A stretch of 64,000 bases of DNA from UBA1926 sp036732005 (GTDB taxonomy: Bacteria > Planctomycetota > Phycisphaerae > Phycisphaerales > UBA1924), in the NCBI GenBank assembly GCA_036732005.1, contig DAINDF010000006.1, positions 1-64,000 on the forward strand, read 5' to 3'. Position numbers and translations under genes: made by a program. This document shows positions 7,481 to 15,048 of the stretch, one piece after another. How positions within the stretch are numbered: the first letter of the stretch is position 1; each line of letters opens with the position of its first letter. Under the pieces are notes generated by a model that worked only from the letters and a program-made list of their open reading frames with translations, searched no databases and was not told the DNA's origin.

Positions 7481-8956
7481 TCAGCCCCGGGCGCGGGCGA
7501 CGGCGTCGTTCCACTGGGCCCGCAGGGCCTGGGCCCGGTCGCGCGCGATCTGGGGCCTGAAGACGCGCTCGGGTTCGTCGGCGCCGGCGATGTCGTCGAG
7601 TGACTTGAACACGCCGACGCCGAGCCCGGCGAGGAGGGCGGCGCCGAGGGCGGTCGATTCGAGGTTCCTCGGGCGGATGACGGGCAAGCCGAGCACATCG
7701 GCCTGGATCTGCATCAGGAGGTCGTTGGAGGCGGCGCCGCCGTCGACGCGGAGTTCGGTCATGGGGCGGCCCGCGTCGGCCTCCATCGCGCCGGCGACCT
7801 CGGCGACCTGGAGGGCGATCGCCTCGAGCGCGGCCCGGGCGATGTGCGCGGCGGTTGTGCCCCGGGTCAGGCCCGTGATGGTTCCGCGGGCGTGCTGGTC
7901 CCAGTGGGGGGCGCCGAGGCCGGTGAACGCGGGGACGAACGCGACGCCCCCGTTGTCGGGCACGGATCGGGCGAGTGGCTCGATGTCCTCGGCTCTTCGG
8001 ATGATGCCGAGCCCGTCGCGCAGCCACTGCACGAGGGCGCCGGCGATGAAGACGGCGCCCTCGAGGGCGTAGGCGGGGCCCGCGGGGGTGCGCCAGGCCG
8101 CGGTGGAGAGCAGGCGGTGGGCGCTGGCGACCGGCTTCGGGCCCGTCTGCATGAGCATGAAGCAGCCCGTGCCGTAGGTGTTTTTGGCGCTGCCGGGGGT
8201 GAAGCAGCGTTGCCCGAAGAGTGCGGCCTGCTGGTCTCCGGCGATGCCCGCGACCGGGACTGGGCCGCCGAGGAGGTCTGCGCGGGTCTCGGCGACGACC
8301 CCCGCGGAGGGGACGATGCGGGGGAGGACGGAGCGGGGGATGGCGAAGAGCGCGAGGAGTTCGTCGTCCCAGTCGAGCGTGGCGAGGTCGCAGAGCATGG
8401 TGCGCGAGGCGTTGGAGACATCGGTCGCGTGGACAGCGCCGTCGGTGAGTTTCCAGAGCAGCCAGGCGTCGATCGTGCCGAAGGCGAGTTCGCCGCGCCG
8501 GGCGCGCTCGCGGGCCCCTGGGACCTGGTCGAGCATCCACGCGAGCTTGGTGGCGGAGAAGTAGGCGTCGATCTCGAGGCCCGTGCGTTCGCGGATGAGG
8601 CCGGCGCGGCCCTGGGCGCGGAGGCGGTCGCATTGATCGGCGGTCCGGCGGTCCTGCCAGACGATCGCGGGGCAGACGGGGTTGCCGGAGGCGCGGTCCC
8701 AGAGGACGGCCGTCTCGCGCTGGTTGGTGATGCCGATCGCGTCGAGATCGGCGGGTTTGGCGTTGGCGCGGGCGAGGCACTCGGTGATCACCCCGAGTTG
8801 GGTGGCCCAGATCTCCGCGGGGTCGTGTTCGACCCACCCGGGCCTGGGGAAATGCTGGGTGAACTCGCGTTGCGCGGCGGCGCGGACGGCGCTTCCACCC
8901 TCCCCGAACAGGATGGCGCGGCAGGAGGTCGTGCCCTGATCGATGGCAAGGAGCAT
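7481..8956 (-). CDS. glpK: Glycerol kinase
   Basis: GlpK phosphorylates glycerol with ATP to sn-glycerol 3-phosphate in the cytoplasm. The 491-residue length is normal for the FGGY family. The N-terminal MLLAIDQGTTSCRAILF is the ATP-binding phosphate-1 motif. TNQRETAVLWDR and PAIVWQDRRT form the glycerol-binding region, and GIAGDQQAALFGQRCF, KNTYGTGCFMLMQTG and the C-terminal RVDGGAASNDLLMQIQAD are the family signatures. No facilitator or glycerol-3-phosphate dehydrogenase gene is nearby. TACGCT ends six bases upstream of the ATG with no Shine-Dalgarno, so the transcript is probably leaderless. Confidence 0.97.
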   Translation of the reverse strand: MLLAIDQGTTSCRAILFGEGGSAVRAAAQREFTQHFPRPGWVEHDPAEIWATQLGVITECLARANAKPADLDAIGITNQRETAVLWDRASGNPVCPAIVWQDRRTADQCDRLRAQGRAGLIRERTGLEIDAYFSATKLAWMLDQVPGARERARRGELAFGTIDAWLLWKLTDGAVHATDVSNASRTMLCDLATLDWDDELLALFAIPRSVLPRIVPSAGVVAETRADLLGGPVPVAGIAGDQQAALFGQRCFTPGSAKNTYGTGCFMLMQTGPKPVASAHRLLSTAAWRTPAGPAYALEGAVFIAGALVQWLRDGLGIIRRAEDIEPLARSVPDNGGVAFVPAFTGLGAPHWDQHARGTITGLTRGTTAAHIARAALEAIALQVAEVAGAMEADAGRPMTELRVDGGAASNDLLMQIQADVLGLPVIRPRNLESTALGAALLAGLGVGVFKSLDDIAGADEPERVFRPQIARDRAQALRAQWNDAVARARG

Positions 8957-8962
8957 GCCGGG

Positions 8963-8968
8963 AGCGTA
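8963..8968 (-). promoter_or_regulatory. Candidate -10 (TACGCT) of leaderless glpK transcript
   Basis: On the minus strand TACGCT ends six bases before the glpK ATG, and the intervening bases hold no ribosome binding site. No convincing -35 is visible. Confidence 0.5.
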
Positions 8969-9041
8969 CCGGGGGCCGGGGCGGGACCGCCGAATTGGGG
9001 CTCGGTCGGCCCTGGTGACGGGACCGGTCGTACGCTGCATC

Positions 9042-9047
9042 TTGACA
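9042..9047 (+). promoter_or_regulatory. Possible -35 (TTGACA) for the ABC exporter operon
   Basis: A perfect TTGACA lies 60 bases before the ABC ATPase start, but the matching -10 position is an A-tract (9065-9070) rather than TATAAT. TTGAC and GTCAA also form an inverted repeat with a 15-base spacer (9042-9066). It could be a promoter, an operator or both. Confidence 0.3.
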
Positions 9048-9106
9048 GACGGCGGTTTGGGGTCAAAAAACGGGGTTGGCGGCGTGCCGCGAACCGGGAA
9101 AAAGGG

Positions 9107-10069
9107 ATGATCGAGACAACAAATCTGCGCAAGGTGTTCGGGCCGATCGTGGCGGTGGACCGCCTCTCGATGAAGGTCGAGAAGGGGGAGGTGCTCGGGT
9201 TCCTCGGGCCGAACGGGGCGGGCAAGAGCACCACGATGAAGATGGTGACGGGGTTCCTGACGCCGACCTCGGGGCACGCGAGGGTCTGCGGGCACGATGT
9301 CGCCCGGGAGACGCTGGCGGCGCAGCGGGCGATCGGGTATCTGCCCGAGGGTGCGCCGGCGTACCCGGACATGACTCCGGAGGGGTTCCTGCGGTTCATC
9401 GCGGGGGTGCGGGGGCTGACGGGCTCGGCGGCGAGGTCGGCGATCTCGCGTGCGGCGGACCTGGTGCACCTCGAGGGGGTGATGCGTCAGCCGATCGAGA
9501 CGCTGAGCAAGGGGTACAAGCGTCGCGTGGGGCTGGCGCAGGCGATCCTGCACGATCCGGGGGTGCTGATCCTCGACGAGCCGACCGACGGGCTGGACCC
9601 CAACCAGAAGCACGAGGTCCGCGAGCTGATCCGGCGGATGGCGGGGGAGAAGTGCGTCGTCCTGTCGACGCACATCCTCGAGGAGGTCGACGCGGTGTGC
9701 ACCCGGGCGGTGGTGATCGCGCGGGGGAGCATCGTGGCGGACGAGACGCCCGCGAGCCTGCGGGCGCGGGCGGCGAACCACAACGCGGTTCGGCTCGCGG
9801 TCTCGGGGGACCGGGGCGGGCTGGTCGAGGCGTTGGGCCGCGTGCCAGGCGTGGCGGGCGTGGACGACCCGACGACGACGGACGGGGTGTTCCGCTGCCG
9901 CGTGCGGGCCGAGCGGGGCCGGGAGATCGCGCACGCGATCGGGCAGCTGGTCCGCGACCGGGGGCTGGCGCTCGAGGGGCTGAGCGTGGAGCAGGGTCGG
10001 CTCGATGATGTCTTCCGGACGATCACCTCGGGCGGCGGGGCCGGGCAGGCCGGGAAGGGGGCGGCGTGA
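9107..10069 (+). CDS. ABC transporter ATP-binding protein (Gld/ABC-2 type)
   Basis: This 320-residue cytoplasmic ATPase energises the ABC-2 permease encoded next. Walker A is GPNGAGKST, the signature is LSKGYKRRVGLAQA, Walker B is LILDEPTDGLDP, and the switch His is in LSTHILEE. The Q-loop region reads IGYLPEGAPAYPDMTPEGFL. The C-terminal 90 residues are the extension usual in GldA and NatA-like subunits. The ATG at 9107 follows GGGAAAAAGGG. The stop overlaps the GTG of the permease (GTGA). The order ATPase, permease, GldG-like auxiliary protein, DUF4340 protein is a known exporter set; the exported substrate is unknown and gliding is not implied. Confidence 0.93.
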   Translation: MIETTNLRKVFGPIVAVDRLSMKVEKGEVLGFLGPNGAGKSTTMKMVTGFLTPTSGHARVCGHDVARETLAAQRAIGYLPEGAPAYPDMTPEGFLRFIAGVRGLTGSAARSAISRAADLVHLEGVMRQPIETLSKGYKRRVGLAQAILHDPGVLILDEPTDGLDPNQKHEVRELIRRMAGEKCVVLSTHILEEVDAVCTRAVVIARGSIVADETPASLRARAANHNAVRLAVSGDRGGLVEALGRVPGVAGVDDPTTTDGVFRCRVRAERGREIAHAIGQLVRDRGLALEGLSVEQGRLDDVFRTITSGGGAGQAGKGAA

Positions 10070-10800
10070 TCGGCGCGGGGCATGTGTTCCGACGGGAGCT
10101 CGGGGGGTACTTCGCGACCCCCGTGGCGTATGTGTTCATCGTGATCTTCCTGATCCTGGCGGGGGTGTTCACCTTCCAACTCGGGCAGTGGTTCGGGCGC
10201 GGGCAGGCGGACCTGCTCCCGTTCTTCTCGTTCCACCCGTGGCTGTACCTGTTCCTGATCCCGGCGCTCTCGATGCGGTTGTGGGCGGAGGAGCGCAAGA
10301 GCGGGACGATCGAGTTGCTGCTGACGCTGCCGATTTCTCCGGCGGGGGCGGTGGCGGGAAAGTTTCTGGCGGCGTGGGTCTTCTCCGGGATCGCGCTGGC
10401 GTTGACCTTCCCGCTCTGGGTGACCGTGAATGTGCTGGGCGACCCCGACAACGGCGCGATCCTGACGGGGTATGTCGGGAGTCTCCTGATGGCGGGGGGG
10501 TTCCTGGCGATCGGCTCAACGGTGAGCGCCGCGACGAAGAGCCAGGTGATCGCGTTCGTGATCTCGGTGGTGCTCTGCTTCGCGATGCTGCTGCTCGGGT
10601 TCGGGGCGGTGCAGGAGTTCTTCTCGGGCTGGGTGCCGGCGCCGGTGCTGGACACGGTCTCGTCGTTTTCGTTCCTGACGCAGTTCGACATGCTGAGCCG
10701 GGGCGTGATCGAGGCCCGCTCGGTGGTGTTCTTCGTGAGTCTGGTCGTGTGCCTGCTGGTCGCGAATGTCGTCATCGTGGAGACGCGCAAGGGCGCGTAA
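10066..10800 (+). CDS. ABC-2 type permease (GldF-like)
   Basis: The 244-residue membrane protein has about six transmembrane helices, including VAYVFIVIFLILAGVFTF, WLYLFLIPALSMRLW, VFSGIALALTFPLWVTV, VIAFVISVVLCFAMLLLGF and VVFFVSLVVCLLVANVVIV. The cytoplasmic loop RLWAEERKSGTIELLLTLPISP is the hallmark of the GldF/NosY-type ABC-2 permeases. Its GTG start overlaps the ATPase stop by four bases. The following gene starts 13 bases after its stop with a good ribosome binding site. Confidence 0.92.
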   Translation: MIGAGHVFRRELGGYFATPVAYVFIVIFLILAGVFTFQLGQWFGRGQADLLPFFSFHPWLYLFLIPALSMRLWAEERKSGTIELLLTLPISPAGAVAGKFLAAWVFSGIALALTFPLWVTVNVLGDPDNGAILTGYVGSLLMAGGFLAIGSTVSAATKSQVIAFVISVVLCFAMLLLGFGAVQEFFSGWVPAPVLDTVSSFSFLTQFDMLSRGVIEARSVVFFVSLVVCLLVANVVIVETRKGA

Positions 10801-10813
10801 AGGAGAACGGGAG

Positions 10814-12733
10814 ATGCCGAAGACCATCGGGCTGTTCTCGCTGGTGCTGCTGCTGGTGCTGTTCCTGGGGGTGAATGTCGCGGCGGACCGGGCGCTCTCG
10901 GGCGTGAGGCTCGACCTGACCGAGGGGCGGCTGTACACGATCCAGCCGGCGAGCAGGCGGATCGCGGCGTCGCCCGAGGAGCCGATCCGCATGCGGTTCT
11001 ATTTCTCGAAGGACCTGGCGCGGGGCATCCCGCAGGTGGAGACCTTCGGGCGGCGGGTGACGGACTTGCTCCGGGAGTTCGAGGCGGCGTCGGGCGGGAA
11101 GATCGAGCTGTCGATCATCAACCCCGAGCCGTTCAGCGAGGCCGAGGACGAGGCGGTCGCCGAGGGGATGAGCCCGCAGCCCGTCTCGGCGACGGAGAAC
11201 CTCTACTTCGGGCTCGTGGCGACGAACAGCCTGGACGGTCGGGAGGTGATCCCGCTGTTCCGTCCCTCGGACGAGCGGTTTCTTGAGTACCGCGTGTCGC
11301 AGTTGATCACGAAGCTGGCGAGCCCGAAGAAGCCGAGGATCGGGCTGATCACGAGCCTGCCGATGCTGGGCGGGTTCGATCCGCGGATGCAGCGGCCCCG
11401 CCCGGAGTGGGCGGTCATCCGCGACCTGCGGGCCTCGTTCGAGGTCGAGCAGATCGAGGAGACGGCCGGGGCGATCCCGGAGGGCCTCGACGCGTTGCTG
11501 GTGGTGCACCCGAAGAACCTGACGCCGCAGACCGAGTACGCGATCGACCAGTTCGTGCTCAGGGGGGGGCGGGCGGCGTTCTTTGTTGACCCGATCTGCG
11601 AGTCGGACCAGTCGCAGTCGTCCATGGGCATGCAGGTCGGCGGGGCCCGGTCCAGCAACCTCGAGAGGCTGTTCGGGGCGTGGGGGCTGTCGATGGCGCC
11701 GGGCGAGATCGCGGGGGACCTGAACCTGGCGATCAGCGTGCGCACGCCGGGGCCCCGGCAGGAGGTCGTGCCGTATGTGATCTGGCTGGACCTGGGCAAG
11801 GATCAGTTCCCGGCGGACGATCCGGTGACGCGGAATTTCACCCGGGTGAACATCGCCTCGGGCGGGTCGCTCTCGCTGGCGGAGGGCGCGAAGGTCTCGT
11901 GGGAGCCGCTGCTGTCGACGACGGACCAGGCGGCGACGGTGCCGGTGGCGCGGGTCGAGGTGATGCCCGATCCGAAGGCGCTGCTCAACGAGTTCTTCCC
12001 GTCGGGCACGCCGATCGTGATGGGGGCGAGGCTCACGGGCACGCCCCCCTCGGCCTTCCCGGAGGGCCCGCCGCAGGCCGAGGGCGAGGAGGGCGAGGCG
12101 TCGGACGCGGGCGGTGCGCCCGCGGGGCACCTCGCGGAGGCGTCGGGCCCGATCCATGTGATCGTGGTGGCGGACGCGGACATGCTCGAGGACGGGGGCT
12201 GGGTGCGGGAGATCCGAGTGGGCCCGGCGTTGCTGGGCTACGACATCCTCGCGGACAACGGCGCATTCGTGCTCAACGCGATGGAGCAGATGACCGGGTC
12301 GACGGACCTTCTGGCGCTGCGGGCACGGGGCTCGTTCAGCCGGCCCTTCACGCTGATGCAGGAGATGCAGCGGGAGGCCGAGGCGGAGTTCCTGGCGAAG
12401 GAGCAGACGCTGGTGGAGGAGATCGAGCAGACGCGGCAGCGGATCAACAACCTCCAGATGGCCCGGGCCGACGCGGGGACGCCCGGGTCGCTCGTGCTGA
12501 CCCCCGAGCAGCAGAAGGAGGTCGACGATCTCAACGCGGTGCTCGTCGAGAAACGCAAGGAGCTGCGCGAGGTGCAGTTGAACCTGCGCAAGGACATCGA
12601 GGCGCTCGAGACGCGCCTCAAGGCGATCAACACGGGGCTTGTGCCGCTGCTGCTGTGCGGGTTTGCGCTCTCGCTGGGCGGGTACCGCGCGGCCAGGCGT
12701 CGGGCCGACCGCAAGCGGGGGAGTGCGCGATGA
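10814..12733 (+). CDS. GldG-like ABC-type auxiliary (periplasmic-domain) protein
   Basis: The 639-residue protein begins with a membrane helix (IGLFSLVLLLVLFLGVNVAAD). A large extracytoplasmic region follows that contains the features of the GldG / ABC_transp_aux family: LDLTEGRLYTIQPASRR, YFSKDL, a LLREFEAASGGKIELSIINPEP segment and HPKNLTPQTEYAIDQFVLRGGRAAFFVDP. About residues 520-615 form a coiled coil (EQTLVEEIEQTRQRINNLQ...), and a second helix near the C-terminus (GLVPLLLCGFALSLGGY) anchors it. The ATG at 10814 is 8 bases after AGGAG. The stop overlaps the next ATG. It presumably works with the ABC permease in the envelope. Confidence 0.88.
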   Translation: MPKTIGLFSLVLLLVLFLGVNVAADRALSGVRLDLTEGRLYTIQPASRRIAASPEEPIRMRFYFSKDLARGIPQVETFGRRVTDLLREFEAASGGKIELSIINPEPFSEAEDEAVAEGMSPQPVSATENLYFGLVATNSLDGREVIPLFRPSDERFLEYRVSQLITKLASPKKPRIGLITSLPMLGGFDPRMQRPRPEWAVIRDLRASFEVEQIEETAGAIPEGLDALLVVHPKNLTPQTEYAIDQFVLRGGRAAFFVDPICESDQSQSSMGMQVGGARSSNLERLFGAWGLSMAPGEIAGDLNLAISVRTPGPRQEVVPYVIWLDLGKDQFPADDPVTRNFTRVNIASGGSLSLAEGAKVSWEPLLSTTDQAATVPVARVEVMPDPKALLNEFFPSGTPIVMGARLTGTPPSAFPEGPPQAEGEEGEASDAGGAPAGHLAEASGPIHVIVVADADMLEDGGWVREIRVGPALLGYDILADNGAFVLNAMEQMTGSTDLLALRARGSFSRPFTLMQEMQREAEAEFLAKEQTLVEEIEQTRQRINNLQMARADAGTPGSLVLTPEQQKEVDDLNAVLVEKRKELREVQLNLRKDIEALETRLKAINTGLVPLLLCGFALSLGGYRAARRRADRKRGSAR

Positions 12734-13836
12734 ACGCGAAGGGTGTGGCGGTGCTCGTGGGGCTGGCCGTGCTGGCCGGGTTGCTCGCGTGGTTCGCGGC
12801 GTTCCGCGGCGGCGGCGGGCGGGCGGTCGTGGCGGAGGAGACCGGCGCGGGGGCTCGGCTGCTGCCCGCGCTGGTGGAGCGCAGCGGAGAGATCGCCCGG
12901 ATCGAGATCGAGCAGAGCGGGTCGTCGGTCGCGATCGCGAGGGCCGGCGAGGGCTGGGCGATCGAGAGCGTGGGGGGCTACCCCGCCGACGGGGAGCGCG
13001 TCCGGCAATTGGTGACGACGCTGAGCGAACTGCGGACCGAGGAGGGCAAGACCGCCAAGCCCGAGTACTACGCCCGCCTCGCGGTGCAGTGGCCGGACAC
13101 GGCGCCGCAGGACGCCGAGGCCGAGCCCGGGGCGATCCGTCCCACGCTCGTGCGTCTGCTGGACGGCGCGGGCGGCGCGATCGCCGAGGTGGTGCTGGGC
13201 GAGACGACCTTCGATGTCGGGAAGACGAGGCAGTACGCGCGGGCGTTGTCGGACGCGCAGTCGTGGCTGGTCTCGGCGCGGGTGGACGCCCCCACGGGGG
13301 CGATGCGCTGGCTGAACGCCCGGTTCATCGAGCTCCCGCGCGAGAGCGTCCGGCGCGTGACGATCACCCAGGCGACCGGCGAGTCGGTCGCGGTCTCGCG
13401 GGACGATCCGTCGGGGGACTTCGGCGTGGAGAACATCCCCGAGGGGATGGCCGCGATCAGCGAGGGGCTCGCGAACCGGATCGGCGCGGCCCTGGCGTTC
13501 GTGAATTTCACGGATGTGCGGCGAGCGGGCGGAGAGGCGGGCGGCGAGGCGGGCGGCGAGGCGGCCGTGGCTGTCTTCGAGACCTTTGACGGGCTAACGC
13601 TCCGCCTTGAGACCAGGCCCGACCCGGAGGGGGGCTGGGTGGTCGCGCGGGCCGAGGGGACGGGCGCGGAGGCCTACGCCCCGAGGTTCGACGGCTGGGC
13701 GTTCCGCCTGCCGGCGACGACGGTGGAGAGCCTGACGCGCAGGCCCTCGGACCTGCTCGAGGAGATCGCCCCCGCCCAGGGCCCGACGCCGGGGGACGAG
13801 GTCCCCGAGTTGCTGCGGGCGCCCGAGGACGGCTGA
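12730..13836 (+). CDS. DUF4340 domain protein
   Basis: This 368-residue protein has one N-terminal membrane helix (GVAVLVGLAVLAGLLAWFAAF) and a long extracytoplasmic part made of repeated beta-rich units. Examples are IARIEIEQSGSSVAIARAGEGWAIES and VRRVTITQATGESVAVSRD, typical of DUF4340, which regularly follows GldG-like genes. A short AGGE repeat occurs at about residues 260-272. It starts inside the stop codon of the GldG-like gene (ATGA overlap), so it is the last member of the exporter operon. Function is unknown beyond this association. Confidence 0.85.
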   Translation: MNAKGVAVLVGLAVLAGLLAWFAAFRGGGGRAVVAEETGAGARLLPALVERSGEIARIEIEQSGSSVAIARAGEGWAIESVGGYPADGERVRQLVTTLSELRTEEGKTAKPEYYARLAVQWPDTAPQDAEAEPGAIRPTLVRLLDGAGGAIAEVVLGETTFDVGKTRQYARALSDAQSWLVSARVDAPTGAMRWLNARFIELPRESVRRVTITQATGESVAVSRDDPSGDFGVENIPEGMAAISEGLANRIGAALAFVNFTDVRRAGGEAGGEAGGEAAVAVFETFDGLTLRLETRPDPEGGWVVARAEGTGAEAYAPRFDGWAFRLPATTVESLTRRPSDLLEEIAPAQGPTPGDEVPELLRAPEDG

Positions 13837-13905
13837 TCGGCCCGGATCTGCCTGGATCGGGGCGGATTGGGGGCGCGGAGTGCAACCCGGGCCGGCGCGG
13901 TGCGT

Positions 13906-13911
13906 TAGTCT
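13906..13911 (+). promoter_or_regulatory. Possible -10 (TAGTCT) for the WXG-like locus
   Basis: TAGTCT lies 36 bases before the ATG at 13948 in otherwise very GC-rich DNA and just inside the gap after the exporter operon. No clear -35 is visible. It would give a short leader that includes the GGGAGG ribosome binding site. Confidence 0.3.
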
Positions 13912-13947
13912 GTGAGGCGGCAGGCGCGCGAGCCGGGAGGTATGGGT

Positions 13948-14220
13948 ATGGCCAAGGCGGTCGTCGATCCGGAGGAACTCCGGCAGTTCGCGATGGCGTT
14001 GAAGAAGTTCACGGGGCGGCTGAGCTCGGACATGACGGCGATGCAGGGGAAGATGCTCAGCCTTGGTCAGACCTGGCGCGACCAGGAGCACGACAAGTTC
14101 GCCGCCGAGTTCGACGAGACGATGCGCGCGATGGCGAAGTTCACGCGGGCGGCCGAGCAGCACATCCCGTTCCTGCTCCGCAAGGCGGAGCGGATCGAGG
14201 AGTACCTGCGGCAGCGTTGA
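13948..14220 (+). CDS. WXG100-like small helical protein (W-x-D variant)
   Basis: The 90-residue protein is predicted to be an all-helical hairpin, the size and shape of WXG100/ESAT-6 secreted proteins. The turn carries W43-R-D45 in place of W-x-G, followed by F51 and F55 (pattern W-x-D-x5-F-x-A-E-F). The same pattern recurs in the small protein at 14778. The second helix ends in KAERIEEYLRQR. The ATG at 13948 is chosen over one at 13942 because GGGAGG sits seven bases upstream. It opens a run of four closely spaced genes ending in an FtsK/EssC-type ATPase, the motor that drives WXG100 export in type VII systems. Assignment as an export substrate is inference. Confidence 0.72.
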   Translation: MAKAVVDPEELRQFAMALKKFTGRLSSDMTAMQGKMLSLGQTWRDQEHDKFAAEFDETMRAMAKFTRAAEQHIPFLLRKAERIEEYLRQR

Positions 14221-14235
14221 CGGGGGGCGGGTCAG

Positions 14236-14781
14236 ATGGCCGAACGCGCCAAGGTGCACGCGATCGACGCCCTGACGCGGTTCCGCCCCGCGCTGGTGAA
14301 CTTCGCCGAGGAGTGCCGGGCGGCGCTGATCTCGGCCGAGGCGGACGCGGGGCGGACGATCTCGCGTATCCGCTCGGATCGGTACCACCACTGGAAGAAG
14401 CAGATCCGCGTGCGCCAGGACGAGTTGAACCGGGCGAAGACGGAGCTGGTGATGAAGCAGGCGATGCGCGAGCCCGACGAGGCGCGGTCCACGGTCGAGG
14501 AGCGCAAGGCCGTCGAGCGGGCGAAGCGACGGGTCGCGGAGGCCGAGGAGAAGACACGCCTGTGCCAGGACTGGGCCCGGCGGCTTGAGAAGGAGCAGTC
14601 CAAGTTCGCGGCGTCGATCTCGGCGCTGCGCCGGGCGCTCGACGCGGACATGCCCCGGGCGATCGCCGAACTGGACCGGATGGCGACGGCGCTCGAGGAG
14701 TACACGAAGCTCGGCGGCAACCGGCCCGCGGGGCGGCCGCGCGAGGAGCCCGCGCCCGGGGCGGAGGGGGGCGTCTCTTGA
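14236..14781 (+). CDS. Coiled-coil protein of the WXG/FtsK locus
   Basis: This 181-residue, charge-rich, almost wholly helical protein has long heptad stretches (about residues 20-150). It has no signal peptide, no membrane segment and no recognisable enzyme motif. The Gly/Pro-rich tail (NRPAGRPREEPAPGAEGG) looks disordered. It begins 15 bases after the WXG-like gene, and its stop overlaps the TTG start of the next small gene. Helical proteins of this sort in type VII-like loci can be substrates, chaperones or structural partners; the sequence does not say which. Confidence 0.7.
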   Translation: MAERAKVHAIDALTRFRPALVNFAEECRAALISAEADAGRTISRIRSDRYHHWKKQIRVRQDELNRAKTELVMKQAMREPDEARSTVEERKAVERAKRRVAEAEEKTRLCQDWARRLEKEQSKFAASISALRRALDADMPRAIAELDRMATALEEYTKLGGNRPAGRPREEPAPGAEGGVS

Positions 14782-14990
14782 GCTTGGGGGTTTCCAAGGG
14801 GATGGTCGCGGACGCGGCCAAGCAGCTGGTCGACGCGTGGCGGGTCGCGCGGCGTGACTGGGACGACGACATGGCGCGGTGGTTCGAGGCGGAATTTCTC
14901 GAGCCTCTGAGCCCTCGGATCCGGGAGGCGATCGCCGCGATGGACACGCTGGGCTCGATGAACGCCCAGGCCGAGCGGGACTGCGCATGA
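14778..14990 (+). CDS. Second small W-x-D protein, WXG-like
   Basis: The 70-residue protein contains W28-D-D30 with F36 and F40, the same W-x-D-x5-F-x-A-E-F arrangement as in the protein at 13948. The rest is helical. The TTG start at 14778 overlaps the previous stop (TTGA) and has GGAGGGGGG about eight bases upstream. An ATG at 14802 would give a shorter protein that still keeps the motif, so the exact start is uncertain. Its position between a coiled-coil gene and the FtsK-like ATPase suggests it is a partner or second substrate of the same export machine. Confidence 0.65.
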   Translation: MSLGVSKGMVADAAKQLVDAWRVARRDWDDDMARWFEAEFLEPLSPRIREAIAAMDTLGSMNAQAERDCA

Positions 14991-15048
14991 CCCCGGAACA
15001 CACCGGGCGGGCGGCGTCCGTGCTAGGCTGGATCGGCTGGGCACGACG

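Noticed and set aside
7844..10069. A 741-codon frame on the plus strand across glpK and the ABC ATPase
   Set aside because: Only its last 320 codons, from the ATG at 9107, encode a recognisable protein. The first part is antisense to glpK.
13837..13947. A transcription link between the ABC exporter and the WXG-like genes
   Set aside because: The gap of 111 bases, a possible -10 at 13906 and the lack of functional overlap argue for separate units. Read-through remains possible.
14236..14781. A third WXG-like protein in the coiled-coil gene
   Set aside because: Its single Trp near residue 53 lies in HHWKKQIRVRQDE. It lacks the D and F positions of the shared motif, and the protein is a long coiled coil, not a short hairpin.
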